Positions 32,625 through 45,500 of a DNA stretch of 64,000 nucleotides are shown here, piece after piece (position 1 is the first letter of the stretch; every line of letters starts with the position of its first letter). The notes under the pieces are model-generated. The model did not search any database. It had not been told where the DNA came from and saw only the letters and a list, made by a program, of their open reading frames with translations. Origin of the DNA: Sphaerosporella brunnea (taxonomy: Eukaryota > Ascomycota > Pezizomycetes > Pezizales > Pyronemataceae); assembly GCA_008704415.1 (NCBI GenBank), contig VXIS01000034.1, positions 62,001-126,000 of the forward strand, read 5' to 3'. A program made the position numbers and the translations under genes.

Positions 32625-33292
32625 TGTCAATTTTCATACTTGGACGATGACGGCCACGAAGTCCTCGGCAACGAACTTGCCGACCGTCGAGCGAAGGAAG
32701 CCGCCGAGAGCCATGGCAACCTTGGGCCTCGCTCGCGCACGTCGCTAGGGCAACCACCCAGGCCAAACGACAAGACCGCGTCGCCGGGCTCAAGAACCAT
32801 TGCGCCAATAAGAAGTACCCCAAGGCTCGGGAAGCTGCTCAAGCTTGACCCCTCGGCAGCTAAGGCGCCGAAGGCCCTCGCCTTCTCGGTTCTACAAGTT
32901 TAGGCTGGGGCAAAGCGCCAACGGCCCCCATACGAACAGGAGGGCAAATGACAAGTGCTGGTTCTGCAAAAAAGGCACCACTTCAAGTTCTGTGCCAGGT
33001 GTCGAAGAGAACAAGATGTGCTGTGGAAGGCGGTTGGCGAAGCCACAATGCATGAGGGAAAGATAGGGAGGAAGGTCCCCACCCCACCCCCATTAAGATT
33101 GGGGCCTGGCCTGAGAAGCCAAGAATGAATGTAACGACGATCAGTTATTTCCTTTCCTATGTCAACGACGCATTTCCTTTTGGCTTCTTTCCTTTAAAAG
33201 ACACCCGCCTGTAGGCCTAGGGCCTAAGGGCAGTCTACATGTACCCTCTATGTCATGGCCGCGCGGCCGAATACATTATGATTAAAACAACA
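32625..33292 (+). mobile_element. Tad1-like LINE relic: RNase H end, CCHC-type tail and 3' UTR
   Basis: The plus strand shows the tail of a fungal non-LTR retrotransposon polyprotein in broken frames. GHEVLGNELADRRAKEAAES (about 32649-32708) is the typical RNase H end (GNE.AD..AKEAA). About 250 nt later, DKCWFCKKG (about 32950-32975) and then FCARCREEQDVLWKAVGEAT (about 32990-33048, another frame) resemble the C(W)(W/F)C...H(L/F)..C..W...LW..VGEATG motif found after RNase H in Tad1-clade elements. At 33195-33292 the 3' untranslated end follows, with GTAGGCCTAGGGCCTAAGGG and a GGCCGCGCGGCC palindrome before GAATACATTATGATTAAAAC. The reverse transcriptase is absent, so the copy is 5'-truncated, as LINEs often are. 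Confidence 0.7.
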
Positions 33293-33468
33293 CAAAAATG
33301 TTTGATGCGGATAATGTCGTGTCACCACAAAATTACGCGGTCAAAAAGTGTGGTGAAAAACACCGCCGAAAAACGGGATGTCGCAACAATAATCTAATAA
33401 ATATACGAATACGTATCAATGCAATTAGATATCCATCTCTCTGCCCTTCCCTATAGATGCCCAAGACT

Positions 33469-34222
33469 CTATTTGATATTCTTCTCCGCCAAGAAAGCAT
33501 TCAAGAGCAACACAATCTTCTCCAACGCCTCAAGCCATTCACGAAGCTGTTCAAGGACCTTCGCCTGGTCATCACCAAGCTTCTTGTAGAAATCATCACG
33601 GTAAGGGCAAGCCTTCATGGCAAGGCTGAAAATGCCCTTGACGACGAAATTGTGGTGCTTCTTGAGAGTGCTCTCGTAGGACGTCGAGAACGAGTGCGTA
33701 AGCTCTTCGGTGCTGTCGACGTTCTTGCGGAGAGCGCGGGAGGTGAACTCAAGGCCGCTGGGATAGAAAAGGTTAGCTTTGCTGGAGCTGGAGCTGAGGG
33801 GGAGAAGCGAACCGGTTCAACCACAGAAGACCCTCAGAAGCGGTCTTTGCCTTCTCGGCAAGCTCGGCCTCGACGAGAGCTTGCAAGGTGCCGGACTGAG
33901 CGGGCTTTGCGAGCTGGCGGTCGCGGATTTTCTGGAAAGGCGCGTTGTTACTGCTATGACTCGAACGCGCAGCTGAGGAGCTAAGCTACCTTGATGTTGC
34001 CGGTCATGTCGTTCTGGACAGGAACGAACGCCTTGTTTCCCAGCGCATCTGTCGCGCGGGTGAATGTCAGCGCAATTGAGCGTGGCTGGTTGCGATAGGA
34101 GAGGTACCGAAGAGCTGGACGACACCCTCAGCAGCTTCCAAGAACTCGGTGGTGCTGATCCTGTTGTCGACGACAGGGACGTTCTTGAAGTTGCCCTTGG
34201 CGGTGTCGAAGAAGGTGGCCAT
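33469..34222 (-). CDS. Glycolipid transfer protein (GLTP, HET-C2 type)
   Basis: Small cytosolic protein that moves glycosphingolipids between membranes; in Podospora the HET-C2 member also governs heterokaryon incompatibility. Four minus-strand exons, 34222-34108, 34048-33990, 33931-33813 and 33757-33469 (introns 59, 58 and 55 nt), yield 193 residues, the usual GLTP size. It begins MATFFDTAKGNFKNVPVVDN. The sugar-headgroup site is present as NDMTGNIKK (Asp, Asn and Lys of the family), with the stacking Trp in GLLWLNRGLEF and the His in LKKHHNFVVKGIFSLAMKAC. The end AFLAEKNIK has no membrane signal. No missing key residue seen. Alleles of het-c are polymorphic in some fungi; whether this gene has an incompatibility role here is unknown. 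Confidence 0.95.
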
Positions 34223-34639
34223 GATTGCGGTGATGTGTTTTTCCGATTGAATTGAAGTGAAGACGAGAAGAGTGAGCAAGGGGAAGCAGCAGGCCACGCC
34301 CCGCTCCAAGTGGGCGCCAGGAGGTCGCGTTTGGCGCTAATTTTATCGGGCCTCGTGTAATACGTGGCAGAAAGAGAAGTCTAGGCTTACCAAGTGGGTT
34401 GGAAACGCCAAGCCATTTGGTGGGGCTGGTGATGTGGCTCGGATAGGGGAACTTGCGTCACCGGCGATTCTGCGTGCGCGAAGGGCGCCGGCCTTGAAAG
34501 CGTGCCGACGTCAGTGGTGCTGGGGGTGATGGGCTCGCCGGTGTGGACAGCCAGACATGACCGTTTTTTCGGCGAGTGAGAGGCTGTGGGGGGACGACCT
34601 TCATGGGCGCCATGTCTGTCTGAGGGAGGCAGTTGTCAC

Positions 34640-35087
34640 GGAAGAGGTGCAGATGTGGCGTTGAATTACATGGGTGCGGCGGTGGTGGGGGATAGGTCCA
34701 CGAAGCGGGCCGCGTACCCTAGCATCTTCATAGCAATGCAACTACGAGGGTATCCCTCGCTAATCATCAGCCCAGACCATCCACCGCCGGCAAAAACATA
34801 CCCGCCTCTCACGCGCACCATCGCCAGCTACGTCTCCGCCCGAACCTGGCACCACGCAGGCGCGGTGCCACAATTCTGGTCCTCGAAATGCTTTGGGCCA
34901 GCGATAGTTTCCCACCATATATATACTAAGCACTGGAAATGCGCCAATGGAGACAAGGGGGCTAATACTACTAGTACTGATTTCATCTTTGGAATTATTG
35001 CGGAGATTGTGGCGTTTTGTTCGCAGGGAACGACGCTGAGGAAGGGGTCGATTATTATGATGGGAACCCCTGGCGGCGCGGCGTGAT
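34640..35087 (+). pseudogene. Broken fumarylacetoacetate-hydrolase (FAH) family fragment
   Basis: The plus-strand frame contains the later half of an FAH-fold enzyme. DVALNYMGAAVVGD (about 34640-34690) resembles the AL.YV.GY.VGND block. VSARTWHHAGAVPQFWSSKC plus FGPAIVSH (about 34830-34920) resembles VSAR.WQ...G..QW..SK.FD...P.GP.IVS. FIFGIIAEIVAFCSQGTTLR plus KGSIIMMGTPGGAA (about 34980-35084) is the conserved IF..AEIVAFLSQGTTL..G..I.TGTPGG end. About 130 nt of unrelated sequence separates VVGD from VSAR, the central (F)DGF.P step is shortened and the frame stops right after GTPGG. The N-terminal half is not visible. It is most likely a decayed paralogue; a functional copy may lie elsewhere in the genome. 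Confidence 0.6.
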
Positions 35088-36083
35088 CCGCCGAGGGAGG
35101 CGGAGATTGAGGGGTTGGGCACGGCTGTGGAATAAATACTATGAGGTTTGAATAATAACAGGAGGGAAGGGGGAAATAGAACTTCTTCGTCATCAAACCC
35201 TACAATTCCCGCATCCAAGACATAATATCTCATTTATTTCGTGAGAAGTTGGAAGTCCCTAAACCTACCCCAAAGGATCCTCACATCACTACTATGTAGT
35301 GTTCAGGGGAGACAGCTCTGAGCTACCTAGCATGGCCTTGCCATGACACATCTTTCCCGGAACCGTCGATACCGTTGTCCTCTCAATCAGCAGGCAGCTG
35401 CAACACCAGGAACGATCCCTAGCGCCCAGTCAAACCTATTATCCGTACACCAGTCCAGTACTGCTGGTAACGAAACCCATCCTCCATAAGTGTATGGCTC
35501 ACAACTCATCACTCGTCCTTGGTTAATATCCTATTGCCAAAAATCCGTACAAATACACCCATCTAAAAATAATAGCAACCAAACAACACAACACCCCCAA
35601 ACACCCAAGCACCCAAAAGACCCTCAAAACAACGTGCCCACATACCTCTCTGCAGAGCTAGGGAAACAAAGAGAAGTATGTATCTCATTCACATCTACAA
35701 GCCCATCCGCCTCCACCTAGAAAGAACCACCCAACCTATACAAAAACCGGTGCGCAGCCTCCCCTGCCCGCTCCACGAATCCGTTTTATCTTGTATATCT
35801 TGTCTCTGATCACAAACCCATATGTACTATCCCCGGTCCCAAAAAGCAGCGTCCAGAGAAGGAAAAAAAAAGAAAAAAAAAAAAAGACCCCCAAACTTTG
35901 CAAAACCGTAAAAGCACAAGCACACCATTAGATCCCCCAAACAAAGGAAAAAGCGCGAAAAAGATGAAAAAAGACGACCAGATCAGCCGCAGCACATGAT
36001 TCTACTCCAACCAATAATCCAAAAAAAGAAAGAAAAGAGAACTTTTTCTCCTAGCTTCGATAGCTGGTAGTCTCGACTTGTTG
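35088..36083. other. Spacer 3' of the PRPP synthetase gene
   Basis: About 1 kb, A- and C-rich (A runs at 35868-35886), with no frame or RNA gene that I can support. The right end should hold the 3' untranslated end of the PRPP synthetase transcript. Confidence 0.4.
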
Positions 36084-37388
36084 TTAACCATCGATGGCAT
36101 GCGAAAATAAAAAGCTGACGCTCTCTCCGTTGTGGGTGCGTCTACACGCCTCGGCCAAGGTAGGCGCAACGTCGATAGTCCGCAACTTGGGGCAGCGCGC
36201 CTTCTTGTCGTCGTGGGGCACAGTGTTGGTGACGACCAACAACGAGAGTTCACTTTTATTGACAACCTCGCACGCGTTGCCGGACAGAATCGCGTGCGTG
36301 ACGATTGCGAGCACCTGCTTGGCGCCGTGCTTCTTGAGTGTCTGCGCCGCCTTCGCAAGCGTGCCACAGGTATCTGCCATGTCATCAACGAGGATCGCAA
36401 TCTTGTCCTTCACGTCTCCGACGAGCACCATGCGGCCGATCTCGTTAGGGCGGGGACGCTCCTTGTGGATGAGAGCGAAATTGAGGTCGAGACGATCAGC
36501 GATCGCGGTCGCTCTGAGAAAGGAGTTAGCATGTGGGGCGATACAAATGCAGGGAAGTGGGTACGTACCGTTTCGCGCCGCCGGCATCGGGAGAAACAAT
36601 CACGGCATTCCTGTAATCAGTGTTTTGTCTGATCCAGTTAAGGGTAGACGGCTCGGCGTAGAGGCTGCGAACACAGGTAATCAATTAGCAGCTGCCGAAA
36701 AATATAACCTTTCGCGTAGGTAGTATGGAACGGGCGCTACGCGCATGCCGAGAGCCAATCAATTGGGATGCGCAGCATAGAATCCCCTGCAAACACCACA
36801 TGTAGAAGGGAAAAAAAATCAGGGAATCAAACAAAAGGAAACGTGGGGTCAAACGCACTTGTCAACAGGAACGTTGAAGAAGCCCTGGATCTGACTTGCG
36901 TGAAGGTCCATGGTGATGACATGATTGCAGCCGGCAGCCTGCAACATGTTCGCGACCAGCTTTGCACTGATAGGCGCACGACTCTTGTCTTTTTTGTCCT
37001 GGCGGGCGTATGGAAAATTGGGAATGACCGCCGTGATCCTACGGGCGGACGCGGTCTTGCAAGCGTTGATCAGGATCAAAAGCTCCATCAGGTCGTCATT
37101 GACCTCGCCGGGCGCGGTGCTTTGCACGATGAAGACATCATCGTCTCGAACACTCTCCGCGATCGCAATCGAAATCTCTTGGTTCGTGGCCTTGCTGGTC
37201 TTCAGCTTGGTGAGCTCGATACCGAGGCTGTGATTGTGGTGAAAAAGAGTCAGCGGCAGGAGTCGAGACCAGATGGAACAGAAAAAAAAGTAAAAGTAAG
37301 ACAAGACGGACGGAACATACCGGTCGGCGATACCCTCGGCCAACGCCCGATGGGAGGTGCCGGATATTAGTTTGATCGAATTGTTCAT
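36084..37388 (-). CDS. prs: Ribose-phosphate pyrophosphokinase (PRPP synthetase subunit)
   Basis: Makes PRPP from ribose 5-phosphate and ATP for purine, pyrimidine, His and Trp synthesis. Four minus-strand exons, 37388-37321, 37227-36859, 36664-36569 and 36513-36084, encode 320 residues, the standard length. Introns are 93, 194 and 55 nt; the 194-nt one is among the longest in this window. Visible motifs: [20 protein letters not shown] at the start, [20 protein letters not shown], the ATP-site [14 protein letters not shown] (the classical P.YARQD.K), [25 protein letters not shown], and the PRPP loop [13 protein letters not shown]. No insertion is present, unlike yeast Prs1 or Prs5, so it resembles the compact Prs2/3/4 class. 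Fungi carry several PRS genes that form hetero-oligomers; which paralogue this is stays open. Confidence 0.95.
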
Positions 37389-39560
37389 ACTTGGCGGTTT
37401 CTCCGTCCTTCGTCCTTGTGAGTGGAGATGTGAACGCTGAAGCCCGCTTCCGCTGCGTGGGTGCCGAGGTGTGTCGAAAGTGAAGTCCGAAACGTAAGCG
37501 TCCGGCGATGCGGTGCTCGACTTGACAAAGCTGCTGCTAGGGCCAAAGTCAAAAGGCAATTTCTAGGGAAGCTAAAAAAATCCGCGAAAAAACTTGTCAA
37601 CGGGCAATGCGGAGTGGAGTGGAGACGAACGACCGTACATAGGGCTGGCGGGTGGCTTACCTGTCTGCTTACTCTAGTGGCAACTGAATCTTTGCCCCGT
37701 AGGTGGAGGATATAAAAGGAATCTTTGCCCCGTAGGTGGAGGATATAAAAGCAGAACTTTGACGAGTTCGGAGTCGTCGAGTCAAAAAGGCTAGATTATC
37801 GGAAATCGGGCGGCCATGTCATAGGCGGCAAACTTGCGTGCTTCTTGGGAGTTGGAGGGTAGCCTCCTGGGTAGGGTGTTAAAATCCCGTCAAAAGTAGA
37901 GGTCGTCGTCAAGCAGGCAAGGCTAATACACAAAACCCCGAGCCGTTGATCGCCGTCTTGCGCATTGGCACTTCCGAAGATGAGGCAGGAGGGAGTGCAA
38001 ACCCCGAAACTGGGGCGAAACTGGGAGCGAAACAAGAAGCAAGTAGATACATAAGAGCCATTGGGGGGGGGGGGGGGGTTGGGGGGAGTTCGGGATATCA
38101 GACTCGCCCCTCGTCCCAAGTCCGCCGGTGGCCATGCCATGCCAGCGGGCGGAGCGGGGAGAAAATCCAGGCAAGCCTCTGCGGGGAACTTCCTCGAGTA
38201 TGAAGTGAGTTTTTCCCCTTTGGTCACACAAAATCTTTTCCAAAAAAAAGAAAAAACAAAAAAACGAAAAAAGAAAAAAGAAAAACATCATGCACGCAAG
38301 CAAGGTCCCACGGGTTACCGCATATAGCCATGCGACACCTTGTCATTACGATACATACTTCCCGCAAAAGAAAATTCCAGCCATTTTCTGATGTCACAAA
38401 CCGAACGCGATCACGATCCATCGCCCCATCGGCTATTGCGAGGCCTCACACTCATCCGAAGATCCGCCAGGTCCACCCGGTCAAGGTCAACACCACCCGA
38501 AATTCGAAGCCGTGCTGTGCATTGTGTCTGCCACGGGCCGCCACATCCGGTGCAACGGCTCACGTAGAGTAGAGCACCTAGAATGAGAATAGTCTGTTCT
38601 GTGCAGCCCAACAGATGCAGTCAGCGCACGCGACTCGCTCTAGAGTAGCTATTGTGCAAACGGCGGCCACAAGGCCAAGAAGAAAAAAGTACCGGCAATG
38701 GGCGTCACAGTCCATCACCCACCTCATCAGCCGTCCGGGCCTTCGCTCTATCATTTGCTCTAAGCTCGGTATTGTAAAAAGGAAAAAAAAAAAAAAAGAA
38801 AAAAAAAAGAAAAAAGAAATGGTTGGGCAATCATGGCTGATGGCTGATGGCTGGAGCATTGCATGCTCATAGGAAGAACTGCAAGTTTCGAGGGCTGATG
38901 TTCAACGCCTGAAACCGTTCACTTCATCTCACCGCCTTGAAAAAGAAAATCAGCGGATTCTGTTGTCCGGCGGAGTGTCTTTTGTTTACAAACACTTTGC
39001 TTCACAAGATATATGCTTAGGCCGCCGCGAGGCGTCTTGATACCGGCAGCGTGTTTGTGCTTCAGCAGCATCTTCGCGCATACACGTTGCCCCAAACGCT
39101 TGTCACATCGAAAAGGCGCTCAAAAGAAAAGGTTTCTGGAAATCCCCCCTTTTTTTAAACAACGGTACTTACTCGATCCTCAATACTCAGGCGAACTACA
39201 TATCACATCGATATCCACAGTGCGAGACTCAAATCCGGAAGAACCACAAATTGACAAACCTAGCTAACTCGACAAACCTGCACTTTTGCCTCGCTTGCCC
39301 TGGCAGCCATTCACGGCCTCCATCCTCAAATACCTCATATCCCCAGACACCCGAAAACCCACCATAATGTAGCATGTGAAACAAAGCCCGAAAAGAAAAA
39401 AAGGAGAAAAAAAAGAAAACAGAAAACGAGAGCCCACAAGACAAATGACAAAACACCCATATTGCCGAAAACAAAACAACAATGAAAACACCATGATTTG
39501 CCCCAGCATCTATCTACCTCCCGCCCAGATCCAGAAAAATGAAAGGAAGAGAAACGTTTT
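37389..39560. other. Spacer between PRPP synthetase promoter and TOM1 3' end
   Basis: About 2.2 kb. It contains the PRPP synthetase promoter, a perfect 33-nt tandem duplication (37686-37751), a G run at 38065-38078, A-rich tracts at 38235-38285 and 38780-38816, and the A-rich 3' flank of the TOM1-like gene. Short frames only; I see no gene. Confidence 0.4.
37686..37751. repeat. Perfect 33-bp tandem duplication with TATA-like word
   Basis: Two identical adjacent 33-nt units (37686-37718 and 37719-37751), each running from GAATCTTTG through CCCCGTAGGTGG to GATATAAAAG. The copy is exact, so it is young or under selection. It lies about 300 nt upstream of the PRPP synthetase start, with the TATAAAA word on the opposite strand to that gene. 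Confidence 0.9.
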
Positions 39561-42500
39561 TTAAGCGAAGCCAAAGTATCTTTATATACTGGTTAGTCAT
39601 GTGAGGGAAATTTGTGAGGGAGGGGGATACGTACTCAGCTCCCTGCGTAATCGCAGTCAACAACCGCTGCCTGAGCGTCTCGTAGCTCTCATATTCCGGG
39701 AGATCGAGCTGATTGAAGCACGTGTGTGAACTCGGCAGGCGATCCTTGTTTCCATAGTCCCGATGAATGTTGAACTTGGAGAATCCGTTCATTCCTTCGA
39801 GTTCCTTGAATCCGTTGAGCGGAACCTTAGAAGTTCCTGTAACGAACTGTAGCAGCTTGGCACGCTCCTCCTTGTCGAAGGAACGGACCGCACGCCAGAA
39901 CCACTGGATCTGAGACGACGAAGCCGAGTAGTTGTGGTACTCGGTGTTGTTGCGCCAGTCGTCCAGATCAATCTCAGGCATACCTGAGATTAGAAGTTCG
40001 AGTTCTTGCTCGTTGAAGATGGAGATTAGGTCCGCGGGGACAATGTCATGGAAGCCTGTAGACTGTTAGCTTCATATATGGCATGCCACAGAAACATGGA
40101 AATTGCTTACCAATCAAGAAATGGTTTATCTGCTCACTAACACTGTGCAACAACCTGTGATCGACCATGCGGCGAACATAGTCGTGCTTGTTCTCATTCG
40201 TGACGGGGATGTTGCGGCCGTCGGGGATGAGGTCAATGATGCGCCTAGCACCGAACTCGTCGATTTCGACCGAGAAAGTCTCCGTGATAACGTCGTCGAT
40301 GTTGTTCTCGAGCATCCACACGAGAGACTTGTAGTACTCGAGATCAAGTGTCTCCATGTCTTTGAGGGACACAGACTTGCCGAGGATCCTCTTGTAAACC
40401 GCTCTGCTAAAGTGGCAATCAAGAACCCTGCCTTCGTAGAGCGCTTTTCCTATGATTCGTCCAATGAACTTGAAGAAGCTCAAATGTTCCGGGTTAACAC
40501 CGCTCGAGCTGTTGGGATGGAAGGTGGTCCTATCGGAAGCGACAGGAATAAAGAGCGCGTAATCCGGGTTGAACATTTGGCGGGACATAACCTGGAACCA
40601 CTCCCTTGTAACACCGCCGGCATCAACACCCTCCTCGCCATGGAACCTGATGCTAAGCTTGGCGTATTTGATTTCATCTCCAGTCTTGTAATACATCGAC
40701 TTGTAAGAATCCAAGAACACCTGATCACGACGAACCGCAAGTTGAAGGGTAGGATGAGGATCGCGCACGCCCTGACGTGTGTGAAGACGACGGTTGAAAT
40801 AGTTCCGCTTGTTATCAAAGTCCAACACCTTGGGGTTTTTGACCAACAGCGCAAATGACCCGCTCATCAACTTGGGGTTGTTGCGGACCATCTGGTTGAG
40901 AATCTTGCGGTGGTCCTCGGTAAACTTGAAGAACAGTTGTCTCATGGACGAAGACTCAGGAACTGTGGCGTTCTCCTCCAGACTGCAGTTCTTGCAAACC
41001 ACCATCAGCGCCTCAATGAGCGGCAACAATATTGTCGCTACGTGAAGCATATCAGACCGTGCGTGAATAGCCGAAAGACAGTCGCTGAGTTTGGACCAGA
41101 GTGGCGTAAAAGTCAGGCTCTCGTAAAGCTTGGCCAACACATCGCCAGACTCCTCGGTAGTGGGCTCGCCCTCCTTCTTTTCATCGGACTTGTCTTTAGC
41201 AGCTGAACGTTTTGGATCAAAAAGGTAGTCCAAGGCAGTCAAGACCCGTAATAACTTTGCTTGCTCGGAACTGGCGGGTGAGAAGTTTGCCAAAGCCATT
41301 CCCTGGACCTCAGTGCCGTTCTCGGCGTTCTTTACCTGCTGGAGCAGCTCATCGAGGTGCCCAAAAATGATAGATCCCAGTCCCTGGGCTTGCCGGATCA
41401 ACTCAGCTCCAAAGATCTCCTTGGATCCAGGAATGCCAGACAAGTTCTGCATCGTCGCCAAAGTCTCACGGAATGTCTTGCTAGAACACTCGTGGGCTGT
41501 AAGGATGTTGACAACCAGTCTCAAGTTGTGCTCCGGAACGACAGGCGGTACAAGGTTACGCGGCTTCTTCTTGTCTTCGTGTTTGGATTCGTCCTTAGAA
41601 TCCTCCTTACCTTCTTGCTTAGGCTGTTCCATGCTGGCGCCATCGGTAGAGGCAGCTGGCACTGCAGCCGGTTCAGCCGTAGTCGACGTTTCAGCCTCAG
41701 TAATGGCCGCAGGTTGTTCCTCCTTGGGCTTCTCATCTTCGGTCTTCTTCTTATCCTTCTTGAGCAAGATCGTGAGAGGGCGTGTGATCTCGGAAAGGAG
41801 AACAGACAGCTGATCCATGACACTCGAACTCTCGGTGATCAAGGGACGATCGAGAAGTGACAAAAGGGTGTTCAGCGCATATTTGTTCGCCTTGTTGTCC
41901 ACCACCTTGCCCTTGCCCTTGTGGTTCTTTGGCTTCTTAAGCCCAGTGGAGATGTCGTGCTCGTTTAAGAAGTAGGATGGGATGTGTTCGTTATAGTTGA
42001 CCAAGAATGTCAGAGCATGAAGACACTGCTGGGCGACCATGAGGGGCGAAACCTCGCCACTGGTCTGGGTAAAGACAACAGGACCAGTAGGCATGGTGCT
42101 CGCACGCTGCAAGGTGCCAGGCTTGACGGGGGTCTTCAACAGGTGGATAGCCGGTTGCTTAGCCCTCACAGATAGCTGAGCAAAGCTTCTCTCGACCGAA
42201 ACCATATCCGCGCTGCCATCCTGTAGAATTGACAAGAGCAAGTTGACAACCTCGGCGCGGTTCTGACGGTTCTCGCAGATGTTGAGAAGAATTTCATGGA
42301 GCGTAGCCCGTGTGCTACCGACCTGGGGGATGAACATCAAACGAAGCAATGTCGCAACGCCAGCCTTATCAAGAAGTTGAACGGTGCCCTTGCGCGTCGG
42401 CTTCTTCGTCTTCGGTTCCTCGGGATGGCGCAGATGAACAACGGGGACACCGCGGCGAGGGTGTTCGACGAAGTGGCTGTGGAATCCACGGTCGCCTCGC

Positions 42501-45500
42501 AAAGCGTTAACCTCCTCGACGATCGCATGTGGAAGTTGAGCCAAAGCCTCTTCGTCCTGTTCCATAAGAACAGTCTGTCGAAGACCTGGTTCGAGTGTGG
42601 CCAAGAATGTCGCGAGATCGATGTCCACAGCTCCTCCACCCCCCTGAGCCCGTGCTGTTTCCTGTTCACGACGCCGTCTATCCGCTGCTTCCTGGGCCAA
42701 AAGCTCCTCACGGATGTCATCTGGAAGGGCGTCCAAGAACTCACGGCTGATTTCGCTAGGCTCATCGCTGCTAGCCGCTGCGGCACGACGCTCGCGAATA
42801 TGTTGAGTCAAAGCTTCCTCCCTCATATCTTCGGGAATCGCCTCAAGGAACTCTGGATCGATACCCATCCCCGTGATGTCCATCTCCCTGCCTCGAATCA
42901 TGACAGTGGCACGTTCCAGGGGTTGCGCCGAGGGACCTGGTTGGGCCGGCTCGGCAGTCGAAGTTGCCTCAACACCCTCCATAAGGTCTGCTACAGGCTG
43001 TTCCGCTTCTGGTTGCTGGCCCTCGGGAGCATTTGCTGCCGCTTCGGCTGCACGCGCCTCTTCCTCCGCCTTGGCCCGCTCGGCTGCTTCCTTTTCTTCC
43101 GCTTCCTTACGAGCCTTCTCCTCTGCTTCAGCCTTCTCTCTCGCAATGCGCTCCTCCTCTTCCTTCTGCTTACGCTCTTCCTCTAGACGCTGTTTCTCCT
43201 TCCGCTTCTCTTCTTCTTTAGCCTTAAGGATCTTCTCCTCTTCGATCGCCAACGGGACAAGACGATGCAAGATTGTGTTGACGACCCTCTGAGCACTCTC
43301 TTCAACACGGGAGCCAAAAAGAAGTCTAGCCTCTTCCAACCAGCGAGCGGGGGTGGAGCTGGGCTCAAACCGACCAACTTGGTTGGGATCCTCGCGGTGA
43401 TGATGGCGAATAGGCTCGTTCGAAGGGCGGAAGTTGCCAAACATGGACTGAATCTCGCGCTGCATGCCGTGAGGGAAGCGATGGTGAGGAATGGTAGCCT
43501 GGATCTGGAAAGCTCCGTTAGGCACAACACCCCCACGGTTCATGAGGTTCATTAGAGTGCTGATCATTGTCACGGGACCCGAATCTGGATGCATGCCACC
43601 AAAGGCCTGAGCCCAATCGCCCATGAATTCGTGGCGGTGTGAGGTATGTCGGGGCGGCGCCGGCTCGTTGTCAGCCTGCTGAAGGAGTGGGTTCTGCTCG
43701 CGGTTGGTGTTCGCCCCACGTTCTCCACTGGCTCCCATGTAATGGCGGGATCTCCCTGGCCTCGTCACTGGTGGAAAAGTGAGCATTCTGACGAGCATAT
43801 CGGGTGAGAGGGGAGTACTGCTGAAAACTGGCGGTTCCCTGCTACCGCTGAAAGTGAACCAACCACCGACACCTCGAGGTCGTGTCACAATAGGGGCATC
43901 ATCACCTTCGGCAAATCCCCACGGAATACCTGATGCACCCTCATCGTCGTCGTCATAGTCTTCCGCCCCCATCATACCTTCCTCCTCGTCGAGTTCATCA
44001 TCATCCTCTTCGCCTTCCATATCCTCTTCCTCATCGCCTTCTTCTTCCAAGAATCCATCCTCCTCAGGGTCGTCCAGAATATCGGGGCCTTCATCCCCAA
44101 GAGCACGCATAATGCTCTCAACGCCGCCGTCCATGCCCTCTCCGGTCAGGATATCATCTTCTTCTCCTTCGTCTGCATGATCTTCGTCACTTCCGTCAGA
44201 CTGCCAATCGTCCTCACCTCCGCTCTCGTACTCATCATGATGGTGATGGTGGTGACCGAGTTCGTCGATGATTTCAACTTCGGCACCATCGTCATCCATA
44301 TCGTCAGACATGTCATCTTCATCCTCATCGGAATCAGAACCCTCTTCATGTTCATCCTGTACAACGATTTCGACCTGCGAATCATATCGTATTAGTGACA
44401 TACCGTGACGCCGGTGAGAATTGCAAATACTCACATCCATGTTATCCGCGCCCTCTTCCTCATCTTCTTCACTCAACTCGCTTCCGCCGTCCTCGAGTTC
44501 ATCCTCGAATTCCATGTCTTCGTCGTATATCTCCTCATCATCCTCTTCCTCATCGTAGCTACTAGTCTCGTCATCACCCATTTCTCCGCCTTCAAACAAC
44601 CCAAGAGTCGAGTTTCGATACAAATCGGGGGTCTCCTCTCGCATGTCATCAATGCTGGAGATAGATGAGGCGACTGAGATATCGTCTTCGTCGGTAGCTC
44701 CAGGGGTAGAGAGACCGGATGTCTCGCTAAGATCAACTGCAGTCTTGGAGAGAAGCTTGAGAGGCTTGAGCATGGATTTGATGACCTTCCGTGAGTTGGG
44801 ATAGTTGAGATCAACATCAGCAAGGGCATTAGTAAGCGCTGCAATGTAGTTCTTCTCAAGCATGATCTTTGCGAGGCCTTGTTCAGGCTTCTCAGTCGAA
44901 CTCACAGCCGCAGAGACGCACGGTGGCCGAACCGAGAGTACCTTGTAGAACAGATCTCCCAAGCTTGCCATCCTGGCGTACTTGATATCCAAAGGCTCGG
45001 TCGATGCACACGCATCCTTGAACGCCTTGAGTGCAGTCTCGAAGAAGAACTTGCGGACAAAGAGAAGATCGGGCTCATCTTCTGTGACAGCGACCTCTCC
45101 GGATTGCGTGCACAGAGAGACAAATACATGGATGGCCCATTGACTGAGCTTGTCCTTCGTCTTCTGCTCAATGTCATCGGTCGCCGGTCCGGTGAGAGAT
45201 TGCTGCGAGATGAGGTCATGAAGCAGGTAGTTGAAGATAGCGGAGCGGGGCTTCGAAGGAGTAATGGGTTCTCTCGGGTCAGCCTTCCGATTAAAGTTGA
45301 TGAACTCAACTTTGCATCGGTTGTAACAGCAAAGAAGCTCCATGAGGGTCATCAAGATGAAACACCGGTAAAAGAAGTACGGGTAGTTCTCAGCCTTGAA
45401 CTCAGGTTTGTCAGTTTTCGCAGCTTGGGTTGACTGTTTAGCAACATCGGTTTCAGTTGCAACATCGGTTTCAGCTGCGGCTTCTGCCATCTGGACATCT

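Noticed and set aside
40103..40858. 251-codon plus-strand open frame
   Set aside because: Lies antisense within the HECT domain exon of the TOM1-like gene; no independent family features.
42296..43186. 296-codon plus-strand frame
   Set aside because: Antisense shadow of the TOM1-like gene, which is clearly coding on the other strand.
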